This document shows positions 8,495-17,253 of a stretch of DNA of 64,000 nucleotides, piece after piece (position 1 is the stretch's first letter; every line of letters starts with the position of its first letter). Both the position numbers and the translations under genes were made by a program. The DNA is from Flavobacterium sp. (GTDB lineage: Bacteria > Bacteroidota > Bacteroidia > Flavobacteriales > Flavobacteriaceae): assembly GCF_004211145.1 (NCBI RefSeq), contig NZ_SEBS01000007.1:62001-126000 (forward strand). The letters are read 5' to 3'. The notes below the pieces were generated by a model. It was given only the letters and a program-made list of their open reading frames with translations, made no database searches and had not been told where the DNA came from.

Positions 8495-9166
8495 TCAGTT
8501 CGCCATAACGTCTTCCAACAGTTCACTTTCAAAGATCGATTGGGGCGATATTACGATTTCGTCGAGCGGAATATTTTTGCCGTAGCGTTCTGTTAATTTG
8601 GCTTTCACCGCGGGTTGCGACAAATCGAAGTCTTTTAGTTTCTCGAGTTTTCCTACTTTGACCCCGAAAGCGCGTTTGTACATTTTCCAGACCAATTCGG
8701 AGCAATATATTTTCTCGTCCGACCATGAAAAGCCCAGGTCGTACGATTTTCCGACCATCGCTTTTCCAAAACTTGCTACTTTCGAAATGTTCTCGCGCGT
8801 GAAATAACGGTCGCGATCCTTTAGTCTTTTCACGACATACTTCCCATTTTTACCTCTTGCTATCCACTCCGACAACGGCGTCATTTTTACGGGTTGGACG
8901 GCTTCAAATACATACGTTCCATTTTCATTGTATATGATTCCGCAATGCGAATATTTTGAATGCGTCGCCAATTGTATGGCTCGGCTTTGGGACGAGGTCG
9001 ATGTTTGAAAAATGATGTCGCCGTTTTTGTATTGATTTGGGATGGCTTTACCTTCTTCATTTGCTATTTCGCGCTCATGCCGTCGATTATAAAATTTCTT
9101 GCAATATATCAAGCCCGCGCCTGCGGACAAGATTAAGAAAATTACCAGCAGCGTCACTTTTCTCAT
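8495..9166 (-). CDS. YiiX/YebB-like permuted papain-fold cysteine hydrolase
   Basis: A 223-residue protein with one N-terminal membrane or signal helix (residues 4-21). The fold signature of the YiiX/NlpC-P60-like superfamily is visible: NGDIIFQTS, then SKYSHCGIIY with the catalytic His near residue 74, and IYCSELVWKMY with the catalytic Cys near residue 155. Related proteins are amidases or peptidases acting on cell-envelope or lipid substrates. The true substrate is unknown. The location is probably periplasmic or membrane-anchored. Confidence 0.7.
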   Translation of the reverse strand: MRKVTLLVIFLILSAGAGLIYCKKFYNRRHEREIANEEGKAIPNQYKNGDIIFQTSTSSQSRAIQLATHSKYSHCGIIYNENGTYVFEAVQPVKMTPLSEWIARGKNGKYVVKRLKDRDRYFTRENISKVASFGKAMVGKSYDLGFSWSDEKIYCSELVWKMYKRAFGVKVGKLEKLKDFDLSQPAVKAKLTERYGKNIPLDEIVISPQSIFESELLEDVMAN

Positions 9167-9215
9167 AAATTGAAACCCGTTTGATCGTACTATTATGTAA
9201 CGTTTTACGTAACGA

Positions 9216-10136
9216 CTATTTCTTTAACAACTTCGCCATCTCGTCGGCGAAATTCTTCCCAAAATCAATATAACCCGCACTATCGTAATGATACGGATCC
9301 GAATATGAATAACGCGACGTGCTCCTCACGATTCCGGCTCTCTTATCGTCGCGCACGAATTTCTCCTGGCAATAACGTACAAGATCGCCGTTCTTGAACA
9401 CGATGCCACTTTCACTGTTTCCCGAATCGGAAATCTTCCCGACGACGACAGGCAAATCCTTTTCCTTGAAAACCGATCGCATCATCTCGATCAGGTGGTT
9501 TAGGTTCTTATAATATTCCATCGCGATTTCCTCGGTAAACGATCCGTCGCCTTCGCCCTGCATCCATAAAATGCCTGAAAAAACGAGCGTATCGGCCTTT
9601 CCATCTCCGTTTACATCTTTCGCGCCTTTCGCGCCTTCGATCGTCTTCAAAAAGAAATCATACTGGTTTGGCTTGGCTTTGTATTCGGGCTCCCAACAAC
9701 CGAACGGGCCGGTTGCCAAACTGTCCAATCCCGAACCGTTGCGTGCATATTTGATGATCGCGATCTTGTCGTTCGGGTACAACTCACGCATGCGCTTTGC
9801 GAAAGTCAATTCGACCCCGAACCGATCCGAGGGCTTGTTCTCTTTTCCATCGGATGCGAATCCCGTTCCATGCCCCGGCCGCAATTGCTCCCATTTCCCT
9901 ACGCCTAATCCCGGTTCACCGTCGCCGCCGCGGTTGCCGTCAAAAATATAAACGTCCTTCATGGGTTGGCTCAAATCTGCAGGCAAGTCCTTATTGAATC
10001 CGAAGCCTTCCATATTCGATTGTCCGCCCAGATAAAATACCTTGAACGTGTCGCCTTTCTGGGCCGATGCGGAACAGGCCGCAGCCAACACGACAAAGGT
10101 GCGGCAGATTGAATTGAATAAACGTTGATTAATCAT
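9216..10136 (-). CDS. SGNH-fold sialate O-acetylesterase-like protein
   Basis: A 306-residue secreted esterase starting at the ATG at 10136. A longer frame to 10241 would translate a tandem decamer repeat and was rejected. The signal peptide ends near CSASAQ (residue 26). The nucleophile motif GQSNMEG carries Ser40, and a WMQGEGD block and a C-terminal DPYHYDSAGYIDFG give the expected Asp/His region. This family removes acetyl groups from sugars, for example sialic acid or plant glycans. No sugar-utilisation genes are adjacent, so the substrate is open. Confidence 0.7.
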   Translation of the reverse strand: MINQRLFNSICRTFVVLAAACSASAQKGDTFKVFYLGGQSNMEGFGFNKDLPADLSQPMKDVYIFDGNRGGDGEPGLGVGKWEQLRPGHGTGFASDGKENKPSDRFGVELTFAKRMRELYPNDKIAIIKYARNGSGLDSLATGPFGCWEPEYKAKPNQYDFFLKTIEGAKGAKDVNGDGKADTLVFSGILWMQGEGDGSFTEEIAMEYYKNLNHLIEMMRSVFKEKDLPVVVGKISDSGNSESGIVFKNGDLVRYCQEKFVRDDKRAGIVRSTSRYSYSDPYHYDSAGYIDFGKNFADEMAKLLKK

Positions 10137-10180
10137 TTGTTTCCGTTTGTTTCCGTTTGTTTCCGTTTGTAATCGTTTGC
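10137..10180. repeat. Tandem decamer repeat TTCCGTTTGT
   Basis: Three perfect 10-bp units at 10141-10170, with degenerate units on both sides. The array abuts the start codon of the esterase gene, so it occupies its leader and promoter-proximal region. It lies in the 103-bp gap shared with the divergent DUF1572 gene. A change in copy number could alter expression by changing leader length. Confidence 0.85.
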
Positions 10181-10239
10181 TGTGATCCGAAAATATGAAA
10201 TTTTCGCGTAAATTAGGATCACGGAATTCAAACACGGTC

Positions 10240-10818
10240 ATGAAAAATCGACAAAATCCTTATCTGGAAAGCGTTCACAAGCAATTTCTATATTATAAGA
10301 TGCTTGGAGAAAAGGCGATGGAGCAACTCGAGCCGGAGCAACTATTCATGGCGTTGAACGACGATACGAACAGCATTTCAGTTATCGTAAATCATATTTC
10401 CGGCAACATGCTTTCGCGCTGGACCGATTTTTTGACGTCGGACGGAGAAAAAGAATGGAGAAGCCGCGACGCCGAATTCGAAGATGTATTGACGACGAAA
10501 GAACAAGTAACGGCGAGTTGGGAAAAAGGATGGACCTGTTTATTTGAAGCAATCGATGCGCTTTCGAGCGACCAACTCTCCCAAATCATTTACATCAGGA
10601 ACGAAGGACATACGGTCATCGAAGCCATCAACCGGCAGTTGGCGCATTATCCGTATCATGTGGGTCAAATAGTGTTCTATGCGAAGTTGCTCAAAAAATC
10701 ATCATGGGAAAGTCTGTCGATCGCGAAGAACGCCTCGAAAAACTACAATGCCGACAAGTTCTCCAAAGAAAAGTCGATAAAACATTTCACCGACGAAGAA
10801 ATCACGCGAATTAAGTAA
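10240..10818 (+). CDS. DUF1572-family (DinB-like) protein
   Basis: A 192-residue cytoplasmic four-helix-bundle protein related to DinB. The ATG at 10240 (MKNRQNPYLESVHKQF) matches the family start. The hallmark segment ISVIVNHISGNMLSRWTDF carries one putative metal-ligand His; QLAHYPYHVGQIVFYAK carries the others. Bacillithiol- or mycothiol-dependent transferases share this fold, but DUF1572 members have no established reaction. It is transcribed divergently from the esterase. Confidence 0.7.
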   Translation: MKNRQNPYLESVHKQFLYYKMLGEKAMEQLEPEQLFMALNDDTNSISVIVNHISGNMLSRWTDFLTSDGEKEWRSRDAEFEDVLTTKEQVTASWEKGWTCLFEAIDALSSDQLSQIIYIRNEGHTVIEAINRQLAHYPYHVGQIVFYAKLLKKSSWESLSIAKNASKNYNADKFSKEKSIKHFTDEEITRIK

Positions 10819-10873
10819 GTTTCGATTTTTTCATACGCGGTCCAATACCTAACTTTGCATCGGGACACCAAGC

Positions 10874-10957
10874 AGCCCGGATGGAAACAGAAAGCCTTTC
10901 GAGAAAAAAGCCTGGTTTTGCCAAAGCGCGGCGGCGACCAAAGGAAGCCCGGCGCGG
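10874..10957. repeat. Diverged copy of the CAGCGGCATCC hairpin element
   Basis: The segment starting GCCCGGATGGAAACAGAA and its continuation AAGCCTTTCGAG align by eye with the start of the better-conserved element at 49591 (GCCCGGATAGCAGCGGCATC). A GC-rich 3' half (AAGCCCGGCGCGG) resembles the closing part. This is the weakest of the four copies in the window. It lies in a gap between DUF1572 and a lipoprotein gene and could instead be a structured RNA. Confidence 0.4.
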
Positions 10958-11024
10958 TTTGTTGCAAATCCCGCTTTTTTAAGAAAGCTTGACGCGAACA
11001 GCCGGATTAGCTGCCCAGAAAATT

Positions 11025-11393
11025 ATGAAAAAACTCCTTTTGATAGTACCGTTTGCTTTTGCTTCCTGTTATGACGTCGAGCGCGACTGCAAGGATTTCA
11101 AGACGGGAACGTTTGAATTCACGGCCGAAATAAACGGCGTCAAAAAAACCACGACATTCGAACGGACCGAGGATCGGGAAATCGATTTTTACGACGGGAA
11201 ATCCGATACCGCGACGGTTCGCTGGGTAAACGATTGTGAATTCGTGCTCCAAAAGTTACACCCCAAAACAATGGCCGAAAAGCAAGCCATCGCGATGAAA
11301 ATCTTGACCACGTCAAAAAATTCGTATACCTTTGAATACGGCGTTGTCGGCAGCGACATCACGCAAAAAGGAACCGCTGTAAAAATCAAATAA
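11025..11393 (+). CDS. Small flavobacterial lipoprotein
   Basis: A 122-residue protein starting at the ATG at 11025, with a lipoprotein signal (LLLIVPFAFASC, Cys14). The body has a CKDFKTGTFEFTAEINGVKK motif and a central SDTATVRWVNDCEFVLQKL. This family occurs in flavobacteria just upstream of terC. Homologues are sometimes labelled DNA topoisomerase IV in databases; nothing in this sequence supports that. Function unknown. It is 12 bp from terC and probably co-transcribed. Confidence 0.65.
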   Translation: MKKLLLIVPFAFASCYDVERDCKDFKTGTFEFTAEINGVKKTTTFERTEDREIDFYDGKSDTATVRWVNDCEFVLQKLHPKTMAEKQAIAMKILTTSKNSYTFEYGVVGSDITQKGTAVKIK

Positions 11394-11405
11394 AAGCCAC
11401 AATCA

Positions 11406-12206
11406 ATGGAAGTTTTCCTGAATCCGAATGCCTGGATCGCACTTTTGACACTTACGTTTCTAGAAATCGTATTGGGTATCGATAATATCATTTTCATTTC
11501 GATAACAACGGGTAAACTGCCGCCGGAACAACGCAAAAAAGCGACGAAAGTGGGAATGTTTTTGGCGATGTTCATGCGGATCGCCATGTTGTTCGGGATA
11601 TCGTTGCTGATCGCGATGAAAGAGGCATGGTTCGACATCCAGACGAGTTGGTTTGAAATCCATGTGTCCGGTCAAAGCCTTATTCTTTTCCTTGGAGGAT
11701 TGTTTCTTTTGTATAAAAGTACGGTCGAAATCCGCGAAAAGGTAGAACACAAGGGCGAAGAGGAAAAAGAAGTCAAGAAAAGCGCCGCGAAGTCATTCAG
11801 CAACGTTATTTTCCAGATCATCATGATCGATATCGTGTTCTCGTTCGACAGTATTCTTACCGCAGTGGGAATGACCAACGGCGTCGAGGGCGCGATTTAT
11901 ATAATGATTACTGCGGTCGTGATCTCGGTTTTGATCATGATGCAGTTCGCGGTCCAGGTTGGGAATTTCGTGAACAATCACCCCGCGATACAAATCCTCG
12001 CGTTGTCGTTCCTCGTGCTGATCGGGTTTATGCTGATCACTGAATCGGCACATTTGGCACACGCTTCCTTCTTTGGCAACACCGTCGACACCATTCCAAA
12101 AGGATACTTGTATTTCGCGATCGCGTTCTCGCTTCTAGTCGAAGTCCTGAACATGAAAATGGAAAAACGCAACAAGAAAAAACAATCTCCCGACGAAGAA
12201 GCATAA
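11406..12206 (+). CDS. TerC-family integral membrane protein
   Basis: A 266-residue inner-membrane protein with about seven helices. The two conserved acidic helices are seen: LEIVLGIDNIIFIS (about residues 19-32) and MIDIVFSFDSILTAVGMTN (about residues 139-157). TerC proteins are linked to tellurite resistance, manganese export and metal loading of exported proteins. A charged linker (KVEHKGEEEKEVKKS) separates the helical halves. The next gene starts directly at the base after the stop, which suggests an operon with the metal-linked genes downstream. Confidence 0.85.
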   Translation: MEVFLNPNAWIALLTLTFLEIVLGIDNIIFISITTGKLPPEQRKKATKVGMFLAMFMRIAMLFGISLLIAMKEAWFDIQTSWFEIHVSGQSLILFLGGLFLLYKSTVEIREKVEHKGEEEKEVKKSAAKSFSNVIFQIIMIDIVFSFDSILTAVGMTNGVEGAIYIMITAVVISVLIMMQFAVQVGNFVNNHPAIQILALSFLVLIGFMLITESAHLAHASFFGNTVDTIPKGYLYFAIAFSLLVEVLNMKMEKRNKKKQSPDEEA

Positions 12207-12575
12207 GTGAAATATCTGGTTGTCATAGCGACGTTTTTCTTCCTGTTCAAACCGGTTTTCCCGGTCGTGCAGTACGTTATCGACTACGATTACATCGCGA
12301 CCGTACTTTGCGTGAACAAGGCGAAACCCGAACTTAAATGTAACGGGAAATGCCATTTGATGAAAGAACTCGCGAAGGCTTCCGACAGCGAGAAACCAGC
12401 ATCCCAAAACGACAAAAAAGGCTTCACTCCTATTGAACTCTTCTGCAATACGGCTGAGGAAATCGTCATCGCCGACGTTTTTCAACCGCTCAAAAAACAG
12501 TCTCGATTCTTTTTCAAACCTTCAGATTACGCTGCGTTTGAACAGGTAACTTTCCATCCTCCCGCTGTAGTTTAG
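12207..12575 (+). CDS. Small secreted or anchored Cys-rich protein in the copper-linked locus
   Basis: A 122-residue protein beginning at a GTG that directly follows the terC stop. A hydrophobic N-terminus (YLVVIATFFFLFKPVFPVV) acts as a signal or anchor. The distinctive motif is a Cys (in TVLCVNK), then KPELKCNGKCHLMKEL, i.e. three cysteines and a His near residues 32-47, with a later FCNTAEE. This looks like a soft-metal (copper) site. It sits between TerC and an MbnP/MbnH pair. The family is known to me only as a conserved Bacteroidota hypothetical; the copper role is inferred. Confidence 0.6.
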   Translation: MKYLVVIATFFFLFKPVFPVVQYVIDYDYIATVLCVNKAKPELKCNGKCHLMKELAKASDSEKPASQNDKKGFTPIELFCNTAEEIVIADVFQPLKKQSRFFFKPSDYAAFEQVTFHPPAVV

Positions 12576-12626
12576 ATGTAACTTTTTGGTCAGTATCAAT
12601 GCCCGAATCCAATTTGGTTCGCGCCC

Positions 12627-12650
12627 TTGTACCCTGTACCCTGTACCTAT
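12627..12650. repeat. Short tandem CCCTGTA repeat
   Basis: Two to three units of a 7-bp CCCTGTA motif in the 94-bp gap before the MbnP-like gene. No gene or clear promoter was found in this gap. Confidence 0.6.
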
Positions 12651-12669
12651 TAAAATCTAAATTCACAAA

Positions 12670-13467
12670 ATGAAAACGACAAACACATTTTTTGCCGCAT
12701 TGGCAAGCGCATGCCTTATGCTTTCCTGTTCATCCGACGATTCGTCGCCCGCAACCGGAACCGGCGCGATCAACATCGAATTCGACAACGTTTACGGAGC
12801 CAACAACCTGATTTTAGGCACGCAGCCGAATACGACCTCACAGGGCGAAACCCTCAAGATCAACCAACTCAAATACATCGTAAGCAACATTAAACTTACG
12901 CGCACCGACGGGACAATTTTCACATACCCGAAAAGCCAAAGCTATTTCATTGTCGATGAAACCGATCTCGCATCGCAAACGCTGAACCTGCAAAATATTC
13001 CCGCGGGCGACTACGCCTCGATCACGTTCGGCATCGGCGTCGACGAAGAACAATGGCTGCTGGGCGCCGACGGACAAGGCGATTTCCTATCGTTGGCCGA
13101 CAGCGAGGACATGATGTGGTCGTGGAGCGCGGGTTATAAATTCGTGATGTTCGAAGGGAATTTCACGTCGGGTTCGGTCGCGAATGAAACGCCGTTCATG
13201 GTTCACACGGGTAAAACCGGGACCGATTACAATTACACCTCGGTCACGATCCCATTCACGAACTCGGCTTTGGTGAGAACCGACATCACGCCACAAGTGC
13301 ATATTTTCGCCGACGCCTCGAAAATCATCGACGGAAACAACAAGATCATCTTGTCCGACAACAACGAAGGCGGCATGGGCGCGATGATCATGGGCGGAGA
13401 AAACCTGCCGCTGATCACCGCGAACCTCTCACAAATGTTCACGGTAAACCACGTACACAACGACTGA
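12670..13467 (+). CDS. MbnP-family copper-linked lipoprotein
   Basis: A 265-residue lipoprotein (LMLSC, Cys20) of the MbnP/CorA-like family. In studied members a tryptophan is oxidised to kynurenine by the partner MbnH, and the protein binds copper. Family landmarks are INIEFDNVYG near residue 34, LKYIVSNIKLT near 67, and EEQWLLG and MMWSWSAGYKFVMFEG. Trp129, Trp150 and Trp152 are the candidate modification sites. Its stop overlaps the start of the MbnH homologue (TGATG), as expected for an obligate pair. No methanobactin precursor is nearby. Confidence 0.8.
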   Translation: MKTTNTFFAALASACLMLSCSSDDSSPATGTGAINIEFDNVYGANNLILGTQPNTTSQGETLKINQLKYIVSNIKLTRTDGTIFTYPKSQSYFIVDETDLASQTLNLQNIPAGDYASITFGIGVDEEQWLLGADGQGDFLSLADSEDMMWSWSAGYKFVMFEGNFTSGSVANETPFMVHTGKTGTDYNYTSVTIPFTNSALVRTDITPQVHIFADASKIIDGNNKIILSDNNEGGMGAMIMGGENLPLITANLSQMFTVNHVHND

Positions 13468-14498
13468 TGCGACATTTTTTATGGCTATTTTTCATCGGGT
13501 TGGCATCTTGCTCGCCCGATGAATCCCAATATGTCCCGATTCCTATCGACGTTGCAAAACCATCGAACTTCCCTGATTTCGCCTATAATTTCGAAGCCAA
13601 TCCTCCAACGGAAGCGGGTTTCGAGCTCGGAAAAAAGATTTTCTACGACGGACGATTGTCGAACGACGGCACGATTTCGTGCGGTTTCTGCCACATCCAA
13701 CAACACGCGTTCACGCACCACGGCCACAGTTTGAGCCATGGCGTGAACAATGCGGTGGGTTTGCGCAACACGCCCGCGATCCAAAACATGGCGTTCCAAA
13801 ACACGTTCATGTGGGACGGCGCGACCGATAATCTCGATTTGCAACCGATCATCCCGATCACGAGCGAGGTCGAGATGCACGGGAATTTTGCCTCTATCGT
13901 AGCGATGATGCGCAACGACGCGACGTACAAAAAAATGTTTACACGCGCGTTTCCCGAGGCCGACATCGATTCGGAACATCTGCTCAAAGCGCTTGGGCAA
14001 TTTGTCGCGCTCATGCAGAGTTCGAATTCCCGCTTCGATAAGTTCCGACGCAACGAAGCCGGTGGGAATTTCTCGACCGACGAAGCCGCGGGTTACGTTA
14101 TTTTCCAGCAAAAGTGCGCGTCTTGTCACGCGACCGATCTCCAAACCGACCAATCGTTCCGCAACAACGGGCTCGCCGTGAATATGCAATTGAACGACAT
14201 CGGGCGCGAACGCGTGACGGGATTGGCTTCGGACAAATATAAATTCCGGGTGCCGAGTTTGCGCAATATCGAAAAAACAGCGCCATACATGCACGACGGA
14301 CGATTCTATACGTTGGATGCCGTGCTTGAACATTACAATTCGGGCGTGCAACAATCGGCGACGCTCGATGCGGTCCTGCAACAGAACGGATCACTCGGCA
14401 TCGCATTGTCGGCTGCCGAAAAATCACAAATCATCGCATTCCTTAAAACCTTGACAGACGAGGAATTCCTTACCAATCCTAAATTTTCAGAGTACTGA
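13467..14498 (+). CDS. MbnH-like di-heme cytochrome c peroxidase-family protein
   Basis: A 343-residue periplasmic or lipid-anchored di-heme enzyme (signal LFFIGLASC, Cys15). Both heme sites are present: CGFCH at residues 72-76 and CASCH at 217-221. The segment GLRNTPAIQNMAFQNTFMWDG is typical of the bCCP/MauG superfamily. By analogy with MbnH it should oxidise a tryptophan of the preceding MbnP-like protein rather than act only on peroxide. The stop overlaps the start of the following outer-membrane protein by one base (TGATG), so the three form one operon. Confidence 0.82.
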   Translation: MRHFLWLFFIGLASCSPDESQYVPIPIDVAKPSNFPDFAYNFEANPPTEAGFELGKKIFYDGRLSNDGTISCGFCHIQQHAFTHHGHSLSHGVNNAVGLRNTPAIQNMAFQNTFMWDGATDNLDLQPIIPITSEVEMHGNFASIVAMMRNDATYKKMFTRAFPEADIDSEHLLKALGQFVALMQSSNSRFDKFRRNEAGGNFSTDEAAGYVIFQQKCASCHATDLQTDQSFRNNGLAVNMQLNDIGRERVTGLASDKYKFRVPSLRNIEKTAPYMHDGRFYTLDAVLEHYNSGVQQSATLDAVLQQNGSLGIALSAAEKSQIIAFLKTLTDEEFLTNPKFSEY

Positions 14499-15451
14499 TG
14501 AAATATTCTTTATTGTTATTTTTATTGTCATTTCCGACGTTGATTTTCGCTTCGGAAACTGACACGATATCGTCGCGAATCTACAAACAGCGTTTCGCAA
14601 AAATGCTCGACGATTGCGATGCCTGCGGCTGTTCGGCGACGGGCGGAAGCATGGGATTCGCCTCGTTGCTCAATACGAATTTCGTAGGCGTGCGCTACAT
14701 TTATCAGCGCTATGACAGCAGCGACGGACTTTATGCTAATTCGCCCTGGTATGCCGAGCAGTTCAACTCGATGCAAGTCTGGGGCCGAATCCCAATTTTC
14801 AAGAACGCCCAGGTCAGCGTACTCGTGCCGTATCACAGCAACAATCGCGAGACCGAAACGGGAACGCATTCCATCAACGGAATCGGCGATGTGACTGTCA
14901 TCGGACTTTACAAACTGTATCAAACCAAATCCGATTCGACTTTTTTCGTGCACACATTCCAATTGGGAGCAGGCGTGAAACTGCCGACGGGAAAATACGA
15001 CGAAGCCAACAACGGCAGCATCAATCCCGGATTCCAGCTCGGAACAGGAAGTTTCGATTATTTGTTCCTCGCCGAACATACGATCCGGCCCAAGCGATTC
15101 GGATGGCAGACGATGGCGAATTATATCGTCAAAACCGAAAATGACAAGAATTATCGCTTCGGCGACCAATTCAATTACTCGGGAACGCTTTTCTGGTTGC
15201 GCGAACGCGATTCGTTTTCAGTCTCGCCACAAATGGGCCTCGCGGGTGAAGTCTCCCAAAGCAATCACCAACACGGACAACGGATTGCGCAAACGTCTGG
15301 CAATGTACTTTTCGGGAAAGTCGGTTTGGAAGCTGGTTTGAAGAAATGGTCGGCGGGCTTGCAATTCCTGACACCGATAAATCAGGATTTGACGGGCGGA
15401 CGCGTCGATGCGAAATATAGGGTTGGTATAAACCTGAACTACAGTCTTTAG
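14498..15451 (+). CDS. Outer-membrane transporter-family protein with N-terminal Cys motif
   Basis: A 317-residue signal-peptide-bearing protein (LSFPTLIFAS, cleavage about residue 19) with beta-barrel strands throughout, ending in an aromatic-containing strand (VGINLNYSL). The mature N-terminus carries CDACGCSATGGSMGF at about residues 42-56, a three-Cys cluster that could hold copper at the periplasmic or surface face. It resembles the MetA-pathway/transporter-family porins. Co-transcription with the MbnP/MbnH pair suggests metal passage or binding at the outer membrane. Confidence 0.68.
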   Translation: MKYSLLLFLLSFPTLIFASETDTISSRIYKQRFAKMLDDCDACGCSATGGSMGFASLLNTNFVGVRYIYQRYDSSDGLYANSPWYAEQFNSMQVWGRIPIFKNAQVSVLVPYHSNNRETETGTHSINGIGDVTVIGLYKLYQTKSDSTFFVHTFQLGAGVKLPTGKYDEANNGSINPGFQLGTGSFDYLFLAEHTIRPKRFGWQTMANYIVKTENDKNYRFGDQFNYSGTLFWLRERDSFSVSPQMGLAGEVSQSNHQHGQRIAQTSGNVLFGKVGLEAGLKKWSAGLQFLTPINQDLTGGRVDAKYRVGINLNYSL

Positions 15452-15493
15452 GAAATTATCCGATATTTCTTTACTTTACTGAAAAATTCATCG

Positions 15494-17223
15494 ATGGGAA
15501 AACTGTACGCGCTTTATCTGCTATTCGCATTTACTGCATTTTCAACGCTCGAAGCCCAAACCGTCCAATGGGCAAAACGCGTTGGCGGGCCGCACGAGGA
15601 CAAAATCAGAAGCGTGGCTACCGACGGCGATGGAAACCTGGTCGTGTTAGGGTCGTTCGCGACTACGGCCGATTTGAATCCAGGCGATGACGTGAACCCA
15701 TTTTCAACGTTATACCCTGAAAATTATCTCGGGGATATTTTCATTTCGAAACTGGACGAGAACGGCGATGCTTTATGGATTACGCAGATCGGATGCAACG
15801 CCGGCATTTTTCCGTCGGATCTTTCGGTTGATGCCCAAGGCAATTCATACGTTTCGGGACAATTTATGGGCAGCGCGCAAATGAACATTGCAGGCACGAT
15901 TTCGACCTTTACTTCGTCGGGCGGTTACGATGCATTTATCGCCAAAGTAGATACGAACGGAAACATTGTCTGGGCAAAAAGTGTCGGGGCGGGCACGGAC
16001 GATTTTACGCGAACAGTTCATGCAACTGCCGACGGCGTGCTGCTCGGCGGATATATTTCACAAACCGTCGCCTTTGACGCCAATGATCCGCAATACACGC
16101 TGAACGCCTCCGAGATTGGCGATCCATTCCTCGCAAAGTTCGATTTCAACGGAAACGTGGTCTGGTCTTCGATATTTCAAGGCGATGGCGATTGGGTCGC
16201 GGTGCCGAACGAGATTACCGATGTCACTACCGATGCTTCGGGCAACATAATCGCTGTTGGCCGATTTCATTCGACTGTCGATTTCGATCCGGGTTCAGGA
16301 TCGCATCAAGTTGCGTCGTACGCGCAAAATTTTGGAGATTCTTTTATCGTCAAGTTAAGTGCTCATTATATTTGGACGCGACACTTTGGGAATACGAGTC
16401 AGGACGGTCAATTCACATCGATTGCGATTGATCAGGGCGGAAGCATTTTCGTTTCAGGAGTCTTCGCCGGGCCGACTGATTTCGATGGGCAACTGTTGAC
16501 CACATCACCCGATTATTTCGCGACACCAACGTTTGCCGTTTTTCGCCCGATGGAAATTTGCTTTGGACAAAAAAATGGGGCGGAACGCTGACCGATCGAC
16601 CGTACAAGATCGTAGCGGCACAAAATAAGATTCTCGTGACCGGATATGCCGTGAACAACGTTGATTTTGATCCCGGCGACGGAATCTCGTCTTTTTATTC
16701 GGACCATTTCACTTCCTATATCAATGCGCTCGATTACGACGGGAATTTCCTGTTCGCATCGCCGGTCATTGGCGAAGGTGAATTATCTGCCGCTACAATC
16801 GGATATGGGCTGGTAGTGAAAGAAGATGCCATTTTTTCGGTCGGACAATTTTGTAATTCGGCGAATTTTGGAACCGACACCGCTCCCGTTTCGCTTGTTG
16901 CCGATTCGTCAAATCAGTTCGGCGAAAAAACTGACGGATACATTGCGAAATACAGCCTGAATGCGTTATCGAACGCGCAAGCCGATAAAACACAAACCTC
17001 GATGTATCCGAATCCGACTTCGGGAATCGTCAACCTGAGGTTCGACCGATGAAAGACTCGATCGCTTAGGCTGAGTAACGCTTTGGGACAGGAAATAATG
17101 ACCTCATATTCAAACGCGGATCTCGCGGAAATCAATCTCGACAGGCTTTCCCCAGGCGTTTACGTGTTGTCGATTCTCGTCGACGGATCGACAACCGAAA
17201 CCCATAAAATCCTAAAAAAATAA
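15494..17223 (+). pseudogene. Broken T9SS-secreted SBBP-like repeat protein
   Basis: Read through, this is a signal peptide (residues 1-20), beta-propeller-like SBBP repeats with FIAKVDTNGNIVWAKSVG and VDFDPGSGSH motifs, and a C-terminal T9SS sorting domain (MYPNPTSGIVNL to the end THKILKK). Two lesions break it. In a T5 run at 16539-16543, one more T would restore the frame (VF-SPDGNLLWTKKWG). An in-frame TGA lies at 17050-17052, after which 57 codons of sorting domain continue in the same frame to 17223. An intact product would be a surface-exported protein; as it stands the sorting signal is lost. Sequencing error is an alternative. Confidence 0.75.
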
Positions 17224-17253
17224 GCCGCTTCAATCAGCGGCTTTATTTTTATT
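17222..17253. terminator. Bidirectional intrinsic terminator
   Basis: A 7-bp perfect stem, AAGCCGC (17222-17228) with GCGGCTT (17237-17243), and an 8-nt loop, followed by a TATTTTTATT tract on the plus strand. It overlaps the stop of the broken T9SS gene and lies at the 3' end of parC, so it can serve both convergent units. Confidence 0.75.

Noticed and set aside
11025..11393. DNA topoisomerase IV label for the small lipoprotein
   Set aside because: It has a lipoprotein signal, is only 122 residues long and lacks all topoisomerase motifs; real parC and parE are elsewhere in the window.
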